From the NCBI GenBank assembly GCA_002327525.1, contig DCWG01000094.1, positions 1-44,131 on the forward strand: a stretch of 44,131 nt of DNA, given 5' to 3'. Positions 34,241 through 42,782 of the stretch are shown piece after piece. Under the pieces are notes generated by a model that saw only the letters and a program-made list of their open reading frames with translations, made no database searches and had not been told where the DNA came from. Every line of letters starts with the position of its first letter. Within the stretch, counting starts at the first letter, position 1. Both the position numbers and the translations under genes were made by a program. Source of the DNA: Gammaproteobacteria bacterium UBA2168. GTDB lineage: Bacteria; Pseudomonadota; Gammaproteobacteria; Pseudomonadales; Azotimanducaceae.

Positions 34241-34887
34241 CTACTCCGTGAGCAACCCCCGGACTTCCTCAAGCAGCGTGTCGAACATCGCTTCCGTCAG
34301 CCGCCCCGTATTCACGTTGAGTCGGCTCGGATGGAGGCTCGCCGCCAAGAACAAGCGGGGCCGCACCTCATTCAAAGCTCCGTGTCTGAAGGGCGGGAAG
34401 CGCGCGTCAAACGCTCGTCCGACGACCTTATAGGCAACCCCGCCAAGTGCCAGTATGCATCGGTGGCACCGTGCGCGCTCGTTCCACAATTCGGCGAGTT
34501 CTTCGTAAAGATAGCCGCGGCAGGCGTCAATTTCGGCCGCCACGGGACGGTTTTCTGGTGGCAGGCACTTCACGGCGTTGGTGATGCGACAATTCAGCAG
34601 ACGCGGGGTATGTGCCCTGCTGGCGGTGGCGAAACCGGCGCGTTCGAGGCCCGTGAACAGAAAGTCGCCACTGGCATCCCCTGTAAACGGCCGACCAGTA
34701 CGATTGGCGCCGTGCATCCCCGGCGCAAGCCCCACGATCAGCAGACGCGCATCCCGCGAGCCCCAGGCAGGCACCGGCCGTGCGTAATAGCCGGGTGTTT
34801 GGCCTCAACCTGTCGACGCAACCTGACCAGGCGCGGGCATCGCACGCAGCCCTCCAACGGGGTCCTACGCTCAGGCGTGGTGGCCAA
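34241..34887 (-). pseudogene. Frameshifted family 4/5-type uracil-DNA glycosylase
   Basis: An uninterrupted 177-aa frame begins at 34774 and carries LLIVGLAPGMHGANRTGRPF, NAVKCLPPENRP and the C-terminal SLHPSRLN. The N-terminal Fe-S part is in another frame: LEGCVRCPRLVRLRRQVEAKHP, which must join to GYYARPVPAWGSRDARL. A single missing base in the CCC run at about 34791-34796 explains the break (647 nt against 648). The likely start is TTG 34887, overlapping the uvrY stop by 17 bp. The enzyme would excise uracil from DNA. If the indel is real, the Fe-S cysteines CxxC are lost from the product; if it is an error, the gene is intact. Confidence 0.8.
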
Positions 34888-35533
34888 TGCTGCCGGGCTT
34901 GGGCTGCACCATGCCGTGGCGCACCGCCATGAGCGCCAGTTCCACATCGCTCGAGACTTTGAGCTTCTCGAAGATGCGGTAGCGGTAACTGTTCACCGTC
35001 TTGGGTGAGAGGTGCAAGTTGTTGGAGATGTCACTCACCTTGTGACAGGCAATGACCATGAGCATGATCTGCATTTCACGGTTTGACAAGGAGTCGAACG
35101 GGGAGTCCTGATTGTCGTCAAATGCACTGACCGCAAGTTGTTGCGCTATGTCGGAGCTGACGTAGCGCTGGCCCAGAAATACCTTGCGGATGGCAGTGTG
35201 CAGCTCATCCGCCGAGACGCCCTTTGTCAGGTACCCACTTGCCCCCGCTTTCAGCATCTGCATTGGAAATGGTGGCGCCGAGCAACCTGTTAGCGCTATC
35301 ACTTTGATATCCAGATTCATGCGCACGATGCGAGTGGTCGCTTCCAGCCCGCCGATGCCCGGCATCATGATATCCATCAGCACGATATTCGGCCTCTGGT
35401 CCCGCACCATACGCACAGCCGCTTCGCCGCTTTCCGCCTCACCTATGATCTGTAGCCCCTGCCCTTCCTGCAACATCCTGATCACCCCGGAACGAAACAG
35501 GCGATGGTCATCTACGATGAGAATTCTAATCAT
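34871..35533 (-). CDS. uvrY: Response regulator of the UvrY/GacA type
   Basis: A 220-aa NarL/FixJ-type regulator: receiver domain with D54 in NIVLMDIMMPGIGG and a LuxR helix-turn-helix near 150-205 (LSNREMQIMLMVI, LSPKTVNSYRYRIFEKL). In gammaproteobacteria this protein, activated by BarA/GacS, drives the small RNAs that titrate CsrA; csrA is at 22294. The Shine-Dalgarno AGGGGAAG fixes the ATG at 35533. It sits just upstream of UDG and uvrC, in conserved order. No BarA-type kinase is next to it; the HDOD kinase at 36970 is nearby. Confidence 0.93.
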   Translation of the reverse strand: MIRILIVDDHRLFRSGVIRMLQEGQGLQIIGEAESGEAAVRMVRDQRPNIVLMDIMMPGIGGLEATTRIVRMNLDIKVIALTGCSAPPFPMQMLKAGASGYLTKGVSADELHTAIRKVFLGQRYVSSDIAQQLAVSAFDDNQDSPFDSLSNREMQIMLMVIACHKVSDISNNLHLSPKTVNSYRYRIFEKLKVSSDVELALMAVRHGMVQPKPGSIGHHA

Positions 35534-35693
35534 GGCGCTTCCCCTGGCCTTGTGCTGGTGACGTCGAATCACCATAGGACCGCCACCGAACACAGACAAT
35601 GGGAGGAGGCCGATATCGTAGCGACATTCAGGAAATCTCCACAATGCGATATGACAGTGATGTCACATTTTGCGCGTGCGCCGCTCGAGTGCG

Positions 35694-36878
35694 CTAACCG
35701 GTAAACGCCTGGAGGCCGGTCTGAGCACGTCCGAGAATCAGGGCGTGGATGTCGTGCGTACCCTCGTAGGTATTTACCGTCTCGAGATTCATCACGTGAC
35801 GAATCACGTGAAACTCGTCGGAGATGCCATTTCCGCCGTGCATGTCGCGCGAGACGCGAGCGATGTCCAATGCCTTACCGCAATTGTTGCGCTTCAGCAT
35901 CGAAATGTTTTCGATGGCGAGGCGATCCTCATCCAGTAAGCGGCCCATGCGCAGCGCGCCGTGCAATCCGAGCGTGATCTCCGTCTGCATGTCTGCAAGC
36001 TTCTTCTGCACCAGCTGATTTGCAGCCAGTGGTCTGCCGAATTGCTTGCGGTCGAGCGTGTATTGGCGTGCGGCATGCCAGCAATACTCCGCGGCGCCCA
36101 TCGCCCCCCACGCGATGCCGTAGCGAGCCCGGTTGAGACAACCAAAGGGACCGCCCAATCCACTCGCGTTCGGTAGCAGGTTCTCCTCGGGTACGAATAC
36201 GTCGTCCAGCACGATCTCCCCGGTAATGGACGCACGCAGGCTCATCTTGCCTTCGATCTTCGGTGTGCTGAATCCATCGAACGCCCGCTCGACTACGAAT
36301 CCACGGATCTTGCCGTCGAGCTTCGCCCAAACGATGGCCAGATCGGCTATGGGAGAATTGGTAATCCACATCTTGGCACCATTGAGCACATAGCCTCCAT
36401 CGGCTGCTTCGGCGCGGGTGATCATGCTGCCGGGATCCGAGCCATGATCGGGCTCGGTAAGGCCGAAACACCCGACCCACTCCCCCGTTGCGAGCTTCGG
36501 CAGGAATTTCTCTCGCTGCGCCTCGTTGCCGTAGGCGTATATGGGGTGCATGACGAGGGACGACTGCACACTCATCGCCGATCGGTAGCCGGAATCCACC
36601 CGCTCCACTTCCCGGGCCATCAGTCCATAAGAAACGTAGTTCACCGCCGAGCAACCGTAGTTTTCCGGCAAGGTCGCACCCAGCATGCCCAGCTCGCCGA
36701 ACTCGTTCATGATCTCGCGATCGAAACGCTCATGCCGATTGGCCTCCAGCACCCGGGACATGAGTTTGTCCTGCGCATAGTCGCGTGCGCTGTCGCGAAT
36801 CATGCGCTCTTCCGCGGATAGCTCATCGTCCAGCAATAAGGGATCGTCCCAGATGAATTGCGCCTGCCGATCGGTCAT
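35694..36878 (-). CDS. gcdH: Acyl-CoA dehydrogenase, glutaryl-CoA dehydrogenase-like
   Basis: A 394-aa flavin-dependent acyl-CoA dehydrogenase. The FAD-binding segments are [16 protein letters not shown] and [12 protein letters not shown]; the catalytic Glu is in [19 protein letters not shown]. The start [21 protein letters not shown] and the segment [15 protein letters not shown] match glutaryl-CoA dehydrogenase, which oxidises and decarboxylates glutaryl-CoA to crotonyl-CoA in lysine/tryptophan degradation. AGGAA lies almost against the ATG at 36878; ATG 36896 is an alternative. It is downstream of the HDOD kinase (91-bp gap). Confidence 0.9.
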   Translation of the reverse strand: MTDRQAQFIWDDPLLLDDELSAEERMIRDSARDYAQDKLMSRVLEANRHERFDREIMNEFGELGMLGATLPENYGCSAVNYVSYGLMAREVERVDSGYRSAMSVQSSLVMHPIYAYGNEAQREKFLPKLATGEWVGCFGLTEPDHGSDPGSMITRAEAADGGYVLNGAKMWITNSPIADLAIVWAKLDGKIRGFVVERAFDGFSTPKIEGKMSLRASITGEIVLDDVFVPEENLLPNASGLGGPFGCLNRARYGIAWGAMGAAEYCWHAARQYTLDRKQFGRPLAANQLVQKKLADMQTEITLGLHGALRMGRLLDEDRLAIENISMLKRNNCGKALDIARVSRDMHGGNGISDEFHVIRHVMNLETVNTYEGTHDIHALILGRAQTGLQAFTG

Positions 36879-36969
36879 TTCCTGGTTCCCACACATAGAT
36901 TGAAGGCGCGGAATTGTACCGACATTGCGCCGCGAGTGCCTGGCGCCTTGACAACAGGGATGCCTGAGG

Positions 36970-38811
36970 TCAGATCGGTTGCCGGGGCAGGAACAGCACG
37001 AAGCTGGTGCCCGTAGTATGAGAGGTGCGTACATCCAGACTCGCGTCCAGTTCTTCCACCAGCCGGCCGACGATATGGAGTCCGAGACCGGCATGATCAC
37101 CGCCCTTGGTCGAGTGCTTTGGTTCGAACAGGCGCTGCAGTACCTCATCCGCGATACCTGTTCCGGTATCGCGAACCGCCAGCTCCACGCCACGGCGACC
37201 CTGTCGGTACACTCCGACAGAACTCACAACCGTCACCTGATCACCCCTACGGCACGCCTCGATGGCATTTTTCAACAGGTTCGACAGAATCTGTTGCAGC
37301 TTGTTCTCATCGCTCACCACGCCCATTTCCCCCTCGTGCAGCTCCCCGACGAGACTGACGTAGTGCTCTTCCGCATAGCCGCTGTGTAGATCGATCGCCC
37401 GGCGCAACGCGGCATTCGCATCAAACGGAGCCAGCTGCGCAGTGGTGGCATCGGGGAGTTGATCCGGATCGCTCATGTCCCTTGCGCTCTGTACGATTTC
37501 GGAAGCGCGTCTGAGTTCGTCTCCGATCAGCTCCAGCTGCTCCACGACGCTCGGTTCGTGCTGTAATCGCAACTCCAGAATATGCAGGTAGTTGCGAACG
37601 ATACTCAGTGGATTGTTGGCCTCGTGCACCACCTCCCGCAGGCGTTTGTGTTCAGTTTCCCGATAGCGCTCCAGTAACTGCAGCGACTGCCCCCGACTTT
37701 GCGCGGCGCGGATCCAGTTGTTTGCCAGCGTGTGCGCATACAGTTGCATGGCGAAGTCATGGCCATCTTCGTCCGTGGCATGTATGTCCTCATCGAGTGC
37801 GAATACGAGCACACCCATGGTCTGCGTCGCCGTTACAACGGGATACGCCAGCCCCTCACGGCTTCCGAGTACCTGCAGTTGAAGACGATCGGCGACGGCG
37901 CTGTCTTGTTCATCGGCCAGCGGCCCGGGTTCCCTCTCGCGGGCCGTGCGTGCTATCACGCTGGTTTGAGAGTCGAGCGCGATATGCTGTTCGCCATCCG
38001 TCAGCGACTGAGCATCTTCATCGAGAAGCAACAGTCCGGGCACGTAACCGAACAAACTCATCGATGCGAGGCGGTGGTGACGTCGCAGGTCTTCCACGCT
38101 TTGCGCTACGGCGAGCATTGCAGCCAGCAAACGTACCTGTTGGTGTAACCACAAGCGCCGCGACCAGTCGATGTCCGGTTCCGCGATCAAGCCCAGTTCC
38201 TGCATCGTGCGGCGGCAGCGTAGGTCCGCACGTTCGCATGCAGAATCAAACGCAGGCTCATGCAGACTCAGTAGATTGAGTGCCAGTTCCTTCGCCCTGG
38301 CTTTTCCGTGCAACTCGAAGTGATCGACGACGCAGAAAACCTGTTGGTGGGTGCCGGCATCCTCAAGCAGTTCCGGGGCAGTGCCGCGGAAACGCAACAG
38401 AACCGCGAGCGCTGGATCACCGGGCACACTGACACCCGATACCCCTAGCAGTGCGCGCAAGCCCAGATCTGCATCTTTGCCGGCAAGGTCTTCGGCGAGA
38501 AACGAATTGCGCAGCGCATTGCGCCACTGATGGAGATTCAATCTCGCGCTATCTACCGCGGTTGTAACCGACCAGGCCTGGGCCTCGCTCATCGTTCTGA
38601 GTGTCGCATCGTCCAGCGCACGAACCGCACGCGCAATCGCGGCCTCGCTCGCCTCGCAACCAAGAATGGTCAGCCAGCGTCTGGCCAGATCCGCGTCGCA
38701 AACGATAAGGCGAATCAGCGCATCACGGTCGACGTCGACCGCGTTGCAGATTTCCAGGTATCGATGAACGACCGCTTCCGGGGTCACCTGGGTCTCCTGT
38801 TGATTGCGCAT
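36970..38811 (-). CDS. HDOD-domain sensor histidine kinase
   Basis: A 613-aa soluble histidine kinase. Residues about 10-240 resemble an HDOD domain ([28 protein letters not shown]). A GAF-like region spans about 245-385, followed by HisKA with H396 in [16 protein letters not shown] and a full HATPase ([39 protein letters not shown]). No membrane span is seen, so the signal is internal. HDOD domains are regulatory and have lost the HD metal site. No response regulator is immediately next to it; uvrY lies two genes downstream on the same strand. ATG 38811 is preferred over a 12-residue longer frame. Confidence 0.85.
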   Translation of the reverse strand: MRNQQETQVTPEAVVHRYLEICNAVDVDRDALIRLIVCDADLARRWLTILGCEASEAAIARAVRALDDATLRTMSEAQAWSVTTAVDSARLNLHQWRNALRNSFLAEDLAGKDADLGLRALLGVSGVSVPGDPALAVLLRFRGTAPELLEDAGTHQQVFCVVDHFELHGKARAKELALNLLSLHEPAFDSACERADLRCRRTMQELGLIAEPDIDWSRRLWLHQQVRLLAAMLAVAQSVEDLRRHHRLASMSLFGYVPGLLLLDEDAQSLTDGEQHIALDSQTSVIARTAREREPGPLADEQDSAVADRLQLQVLGSREGLAYPVVTATQTMGVLVFALDEDIHATDEDGHDFAMQLYAHTLANNWIRAAQSRGQSLQLLERYRETEHKRLREVVHEANNPLSIVRNYLHILELRLQHEPSVVEQLELIGDELRRASEIVQSARDMSDPDQLPDATTAQLAPFDANAALRRAIDLHSGYAEEHYVSLVGELHEGEMGVVSDENKLQQILSNLLKNAIEACRRGDQVTVVSSVGVYRQGRRGVELAVRDTGTGIADEVLQRLFEPKHSTKGGDHAGLGLHIVGRLVEELDASLDVRTSHTTGTSFVLFLPRQPI

Positions 38812-38973
38812 ATTTCCAGGTGCAACTGCGAATGATCGCCAGCACACACCAGCGCAGGGACTTTCTGGTGGTGCGGCGCCCGCCGATTCCCAGAAAGTTT
38901 GTCATGACACCTTACATTCTAACCCGATTGATCGAGGAGTGCGCACGGCAGCAGTTTGTGCTTCGTAAAATAC

Positions 38974-38987
38974 ACAAACAGGTTTGT
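38974..38987. promoter_or_regulatory. Palindrome upstream of xthA
   Basis: ACAAAC-AG-GTTTGT is a perfect 6-bp dyad. Its core CAAACAGGTT recurs inverted at 39040-39049 (AACCTGTTTG), 52 bp away, across A/T-rich DNA. This is a plausible operator pair in the gap between the HDOD kinase and xthA; the regulator is unknown. Confidence 0.35.
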
Positions 38988-39065
38988 ATTCCTAGAGTTA
39001 TTTGTCTTTATATATCATTATATTATGAGATTTAACTCGAACCTGTTTGGATTCAATTTTGCCGC

Positions 39066-39071
39066 TACAAT
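39066..39071 (+). promoter_or_regulatory. Candidate -10 box for xthA
   Basis: TACAAT, 26 bp before the preferred TTG start at 39098. The -35 region (CTGTTT at 39043-39048, 17-bp spacer) is weak. Confidence 0.35.
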
Positions 39072-39097
39072 AGGCCTCTTTGGCTGGAAACCCATCA

Positions 39098-39910
39098 TTG
39101 CGCTTTGTCAGTTTCAACGCCAATGGCATCCGTGCACGCCTGCACCAGATAGAGGCCATCGAAACAAGCCACGCCCCTGAGATCATCGCCATTCAGGAAT
39201 GCAAGGTGGCCGATGAGTCTTTTCCCATGGATGATGTTCGTGCACTGGGTTTTCCACACGTGCACATCTACGGTCAGAAGGGTCACTATGGGGTCGCACT
39301 GCTGTCTAAGCGTGCGCCTATCCACGTTCAGCACGGCATTCCGTGGCGTGATGATGAGCAGCAACGCCGTTTCATAGCAGCGGACTACGAACTCAATGGC
39401 CAAAACTTACGTGTGATCAACGGCTACTTTCCTCAGGGAGAGAGCCGCGACCATCCGACCAAGTTTCCAGCCAAGGAACAGTTTTACGCTGACGTCACCC
39501 GATACTTGACAGACCACTGTGATCCCGGCCAGGCCGTGATCGTGGCGGGTGACATGAACGTAGCGCCAGAGGATGCCGACATCGGAATAGGAGCGGACAA
39601 CAACAAACGCTGGCTTCGTGCCGGCAAGGCGAGCTTTCTGCCGGAGGAGCGGCAATGGCTGAGCGCCTTGTTCGGATGGGGACTCGATGATACGTATGCA
39701 CGTGCAGCCGATGGTGACCGGCTGATGAGCTGGTTCGACTACCGCAGCCGCGGATTCGAACGCACACCCAAGCGCGGACTCCGCATCGACCTGATACTCG
39801 CATCGAAACCCCTGGCCGCACGCCTTCGTGAATGCGGTATCGACCATGATATACGTGCACAGGAGAAACCCTCCGACCACTGTCCGATATGGATCGAATT
39901 CGATACCTGA
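39098..39910 (+). CDS. xthA: Exodeoxyribonuclease III
   Basis: A 270-aa AP endonuclease/3'-5' exonuclease of the XthA family (E. coli XthA is 268 aa). RFVSFNANGIRARLHQIEA, the metal Glu in AIQECKVADESFP, VINGYFPQG, VAGDMNVAPEDADIG and KPSDHCPIWIEF are intact. It repairs abasic sites and 3' blocked ends. The preferred start is TTG 39098, because it aligns with the enteric MKFVSFNINGLRA and has GGAAA 8 bp upstream. TTG 39080 would add six residues. It is divergent from the HDOD kinase and convergent with pyrF. Confidence 0.95.
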   Translation: MRFVSFNANGIRARLHQIEAIETSHAPEIIAIQECKVADESFPMDDVRALGFPHVHIYGQKGHYGVALLSKRAPIHVQHGIPWRDDEQQRRFIAADYELNGQNLRVINGYFPQGESRDHPTKFPAKEQFYADVTRYLTDHCDPGQAVIVAGDMNVAPEDADIGIGADNNKRWLRAGKASFLPEERQWLSALFGWGLDDTYARAADGDRLMSWFDYRSRGFERTPKRGLRIDLILASKPLAARLRECGIDHDIRAQEKPSDHCPIWIEFDT

Positions 39911-39955
39911 GGGGGAACGAGATTCACGTGGGCGGCGACGCGGCCCGGTGGTCCA

Positions 39956-40798
39956 CTAGGAAAGCTCTGACAAACGCTCGTTGGCCAGTTCGCGCATCGC
40001 ATCGCGCAATGCACGGGCGGACTCGGCAGCACTCCGGGCAAAGTGCTCGCCCTCCCCCGCATACAACACTCCCCGGGAGGAATTGATCATCAAGCCATAG
40101 CCCCCGGGCACCTCACCACTGGCAAGCACAGCCGCCAGATGTCCTCCCTGAGCACCCACACCTGGTATCAACAGGGGCATCTCCCCCACGAGCGCACGTA
40201 TCTGAGCAAGCTCCGGCGGATAGGTCGCTCCCGCGACGAGCATGATGTTGTCGTGGCGGTTCCAGTCGAGGGCCGCCCTTGCCACGCGTAGAAAAACAGG
40301 GTCCCGCTCTGGATAGCTCTGAAGCCAGGCACTGTCCTGATTGCTGGTACGGCACAGAACCGCGACGCCGCGCCCGGGCCAGTCGAGGAAGGGGCGAATG
40401 CTCTCGACGCCGAGATAGGGGCTCAGCGTGACGATGTCGGCGTCGTAACGCTCGAACGCCTCGCGGGCGTACAGTTCCGCTGTACTGCCGATGTCTCCGC
40501 GCTTTGCATCCAGCACTACCGGCAGGTCCGGATACTGAGCGTGGATGTAAGAAATGAGCGCCGCGAGTTGGTCTTCCGCTGCTTCGGCGGCAAAGTGCGC
40601 GGCCTGTGGTTTGAATGCACAAACAAAAGGCGCCGTCGCATCGACAATGTCGCGACAGAAGCGATAAAGCGCATCGTCGCGCTCACGCAGATGTGGGGGG
40701 ATTCGGGCTCGAATGGGATCAAGCCCGACACACAACATCGAGGCCTGTATTTGCCAACTGCGCTGCAGCCGTTGATGGATAGTTGTGCGAACAGTCAC
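39956..40798 (-). CDS. pyrF: Orotidine 5'-phosphate decarboxylase
   Basis: About 280 aa. It decarboxylates OMP to UMP, the last step of de novo pyrimidine synthesis. MLCVGLDPIRARIPPHL, VCAFKPQAAHF, VVLDAKRGDIGST (catalytic Lys/Asp), APFVCAFK and GVGAQGGHL are present; it matches the longer group of about 270 aa found in mycobacteria and many proteobacteria. GTG 40798 is preferred: a promoter with TATAAT lies 8 bp upstream, so the mRNA would be leaderless. Codons to 40933 lie upstream of that promoter and are excluded. Confidence 0.93.
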   Translation of the reverse strand: MTVRTTIHQRLQRSWQIQASMLCVGLDPIRARIPPHLRERDDALYRFCRDIVDATAPFVCAFKPQAAHFAAEAAEDQLAALISYIHAQYPDLPVVLDAKRGDIGSTAELYAREAFERYDADIVTLSPYLGVESIRPFLDWPGRGVAVLCRTSNQDSAWLQSYPERDPVFLRVARAALDWNRHDNIMLVAGATYPPELAQIRALVGEMPLLIPGVGAQGGHLAAVLASGEVPGGYGLMINSSRGVLYAGEGEHFARSAAESARALRDAMRELANERLSELS

Positions 40799-40805
40799 GG
40801 ACGGG

Positions 40806-40833
40806 ATTATAAGCCAGTGATGAAATACGTCAC
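40806..40833 (-). promoter_or_regulatory. Candidate pyrF promoter
   Basis: On the minus strand, GTGACG (4/6 match to TTGACA) at 40828-40833, a 16-bp spacer, and TATAAT at 40806-40811. Transcription would begin at about the GTG start codon of pyrF. Confidence 0.5.
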
Positions 40834-40885
40834 AGTTCGGTGACTCTAATGGGCAGTTCTCGTCGTATTGGGCCCGGTATTTTAC

Positions 40886-40916
40886 TAGATATGTCATCAG
40901 GTAATGACTATATCTA
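40886..40916. promoter_or_regulatory. Dyad/hairpin between pyrF and the PilZ gene
   Basis: TAGATATGTCAT (40886-40897) and ATGACTATATCTA (40904-40916) form a 12-bp stem with one bulged base and a 6-nt loop CAGGTA. There is no T-run. Its position upstream of the pyrF promoter and in the PilZ gene leader suits an operator. Confidence 0.4.
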
Positions 40917-41050
40917 ATTGTTATTGAAATCATTATCCTATCGGTTCGTGCATCTGGTATGAATCTGGCTTATTCCGGGATGTCTGTAAGGGTCCCCGCG
41001 CAGAGCCAAAAATCACAGCGGGAACGCGCTAACAGGGAAGGGACACGGCC

Positions 41051-41485
41051 ATGGCCTCCAATATCATTCCGTTCAGCAATGGGCGTAATGCCATGCGACA
41101 CAAAACGTCGAATCCACAAGACCAGCGGCTGCACCCGCGTATCGAAAGCGACGACCGAGTGTTTGCACAGGTCATCCTTTCGGGAGAGAAACCGGACATG
41201 GTAGGCACGACGCTTTCCTGTACGGCCGTGAACCTGTCCGTCGGAGGCGTTCAGTTCCGCACAAATGCCCCGGTTCCAGTGGGCACCCTGCTCGACATTT
41301 GGGTTGACATCTCTACCCGGCCCGGCAAGTTCTTTCTCGCCGGTGAGGTCCGCTGGAGCCGCCCTACGGGAGAATGGGACGACAACGGCAATGAACGCTG
41401 GTTCGTCGGCGTGCAGCTCAAATCCGGTGCAGCCACGGATATCATCGACTGGCGCGACTATCACGCCGCCGCCGAGGCGCGCTGA
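41051..41485 (+). CDS. PilZ-domain protein (c-di-GMP binding)
   Basis: A 144-aa single-domain PilZ protein. It has RLHPRIESDD (the RxxxR c-di-GMP site at about residues 26-30) and the later NLSVGGVQF (the D/NxSxxG element), then a beta-barrel ending ERWFVGVQLKS. It should be an effector that binds cyclic di-GMP. AGGGAAGGG lies 8-16 bp before the ATG at 41051. It precedes the DUF1631-like fragment by 122 bp on the same strand. Confidence 0.87.
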   Translation: MASNIIPFSNGRNAMRHKTSNPQDQRLHPRIESDDRVFAQVILSGEKPDMVGTTLSCTAVNLSVGGVQFRTNAPVPVGTLLDIWVDISTRPGKFFLAGEVRWSRPTGEWDDNGNERWFVGVQLKSGAATDIIDWRDYHAAAEAR

Positions 41486-41607
41486 CAAATTTCCTCCCCG
41501 GCATGCTTTCAAGTTGTGACACACGATGGCCTCGAAGTGTGGCGCGCCAGCGATGTCGTACGGGCCAAATCACAGTTACAGTGAGCCGGTCGTGCTGTAA
41601 TCAAGCT

Positions 41608-42082
41608 ATGAACAATCCGGAGATAACGGCGTTGTCACAGAGACAAACAACGCATGCGGATAAGTCTGAACGGGAAGTCGGCAAGTATTCTGGTCTAGCC
41701 GAAACGGTGTGCGATCAGGCACAAGAGCTGGAAGAAATCGTGCTCACGGCGATCGAGAGTGACGCCTGCAGCGCCATTGGCTTGAACGAAAGTGATCTCG
41801 AATCCCTCAAGCCGTTTCAGGTGGGCACATGGGTGGAACTCACCACCGAACAGAGCGACGTGGTGCACTGCAAGCTGGCCAGCATCGTGCAACCTGGCGA
41901 TCGCTGCCTATTCGTCAATCGGCGCGGTATGAAAGTAGCAGAACGTACCCAACGGACTGATCCTGGACCTCAAGAACGAGACGATTAGTGTGCTCGAGGA
42001 ATCTCAGGTTTTCGATCGCGCTCTGCAGGCGGTTGCCGAAGATCTGCATAAGATGCAGCGCGACCCTAAGCCCGTGACCTAA
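41608..42082 (+). pseudogene. Frameshifted short DUF1631-like protein
   Basis: The first frame (41608 to about 41950) starts MNNPEITALSQRQ and contains LKPFQVGTWVELTTEQSDVV and DRCLFVNRRGMKVAERT, resembling the C-terminal end of DUF1631 proteins. The continuation NGLILDLKNETISVLEESQV, ending MQRDPKPVT and TAA at 42082, is in another frame. One extra C in the CCC run at 41948-41950 explains the break (475 nt against 474). The restored protein is 157 aa, much shorter than full DUF1631 proteins, so it would be a stand-alone C-terminal module. It overlaps the convergent ribE by 17 bp. Confidence 0.7.
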
Positions 42083-42704
42083 GGCCGTCTACCAGCGTCT
42101 GGTCAGCTAATACCCGTTCCACTGTCTCAACGATGGCCTGCGTTTGTGCGTCCACCTCCAGGTTAACCTGATTCCCCACCACGAGGGCACCCAGAGTCGT
42201 GCGCGCGATGGTCTCCGGAATGAGGGCCACGGATATCTGACCACGCTCCCGATCCACGGATGCGATGGTGAGGCTCGCCCCGTCCAGGGCAACAAAGCCC
42301 TTGTAATGCAGAAATTTCAACAGGCCGCGAGGGACTGTGAACGCAAGATTGCGAACATTCTCCCCTTCGTGCACCTCGACAACCACCGCCACGCCGGAGA
42401 CATGACCGGAGAGAATGTGACCTCCCACCTCGTCTCCGAGGCGAAACGAACGCTCGACGTTCACCCGGCTGCCTGTGCGCAATGTGCCGAGGTTAGTGTT
42501 GTCCAGGGTTTCCTGAATGACATCGAAACGTACGCTGTGGTCGCCGATTGCGGCAACCGTAAGGCAGGTGCCGTTGACCGCCACCGAGGCGCCGGTCTGC
42601 AGCCCGCCTGCCAGATCACCCAGATCGATGTCGAGACGCCGTAGCGCCTGCTCGTCGATGACGCCGGATACGGGTTTCAGCCCCTGCACTATTCCGGTAA
42701 ACAT
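42066..42704 (-). CDS. ribE: Riboflavin synthase alpha subunit
   Basis: A 212-aa riboflavin synthase (6,7-dimethyl-8-ribityllumazine to riboflavin) with two lumazine-binding barrels, residues 1-95 and 96-195. MFTGIVQGLKPVSGV begins the first, and the segment VERSFRLGDEVGGHILSGHV leads into the second. ATG 42704 is chosen because MFTGIV is the universal start; the 7 extra upstream residues are not part of the family. No FMN riboswitch is recognisable upstream. It follows the TPR gene by 78 bp. Confidence 0.96.
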   Translation of the reverse strand: MFTGIVQGLKPVSGVIDEQALRRLDIDLGDLAGGLQTGASVAVNGTCLTVAAIGDHSVRFDVIQETLDNTNLGTLRTGSRVNVERSFRLGDEVGGHILSGHVSGVAVVVEVHEGENVRNLAFTVPRGLLKFLHYKGFVALDGASLTIASVDRERGQISVALIPETIARTTLGALVVGNQVNLEVDAQTQAIVETVERVLADQTLVDGLRSRA

Positions 42705-42782
42705 GCTGACTCCGTGTGGCTCCAAACAAAAACGCCCCGCCCCCCGTTGGAGTATCGAGGCGATTATATGCCAGTAGGAGGC

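Noticed and set aside
34785..34800. Programmed frameshift joining the two UDG frames
   Set aside because: The CCC run is not a known slippery signal in this context, and the family is not known to use frameshifting.
35652..35665. TGACA-GTGA-TGTCA dyad upstream of uvrY as a CRP/Vfr site
   Set aside because: One half resembles AAATGTGA but the other matches only 5 of 8 positions; too weak to call.
38905..38920. GacA/UvrY upstream activating sequence (CTTACA)
   Set aside because: Only one half site is present; the paired TGTAAG at the proper spacing is missing, here and at other single half sites in the window.
42705..42782. FMN riboswitch upstream of ribE
   Set aside because: The gap is only 78 bp and lacks the conserved FMN-element segments; it holds a G-rich run and a TATAAT-like sequence only.
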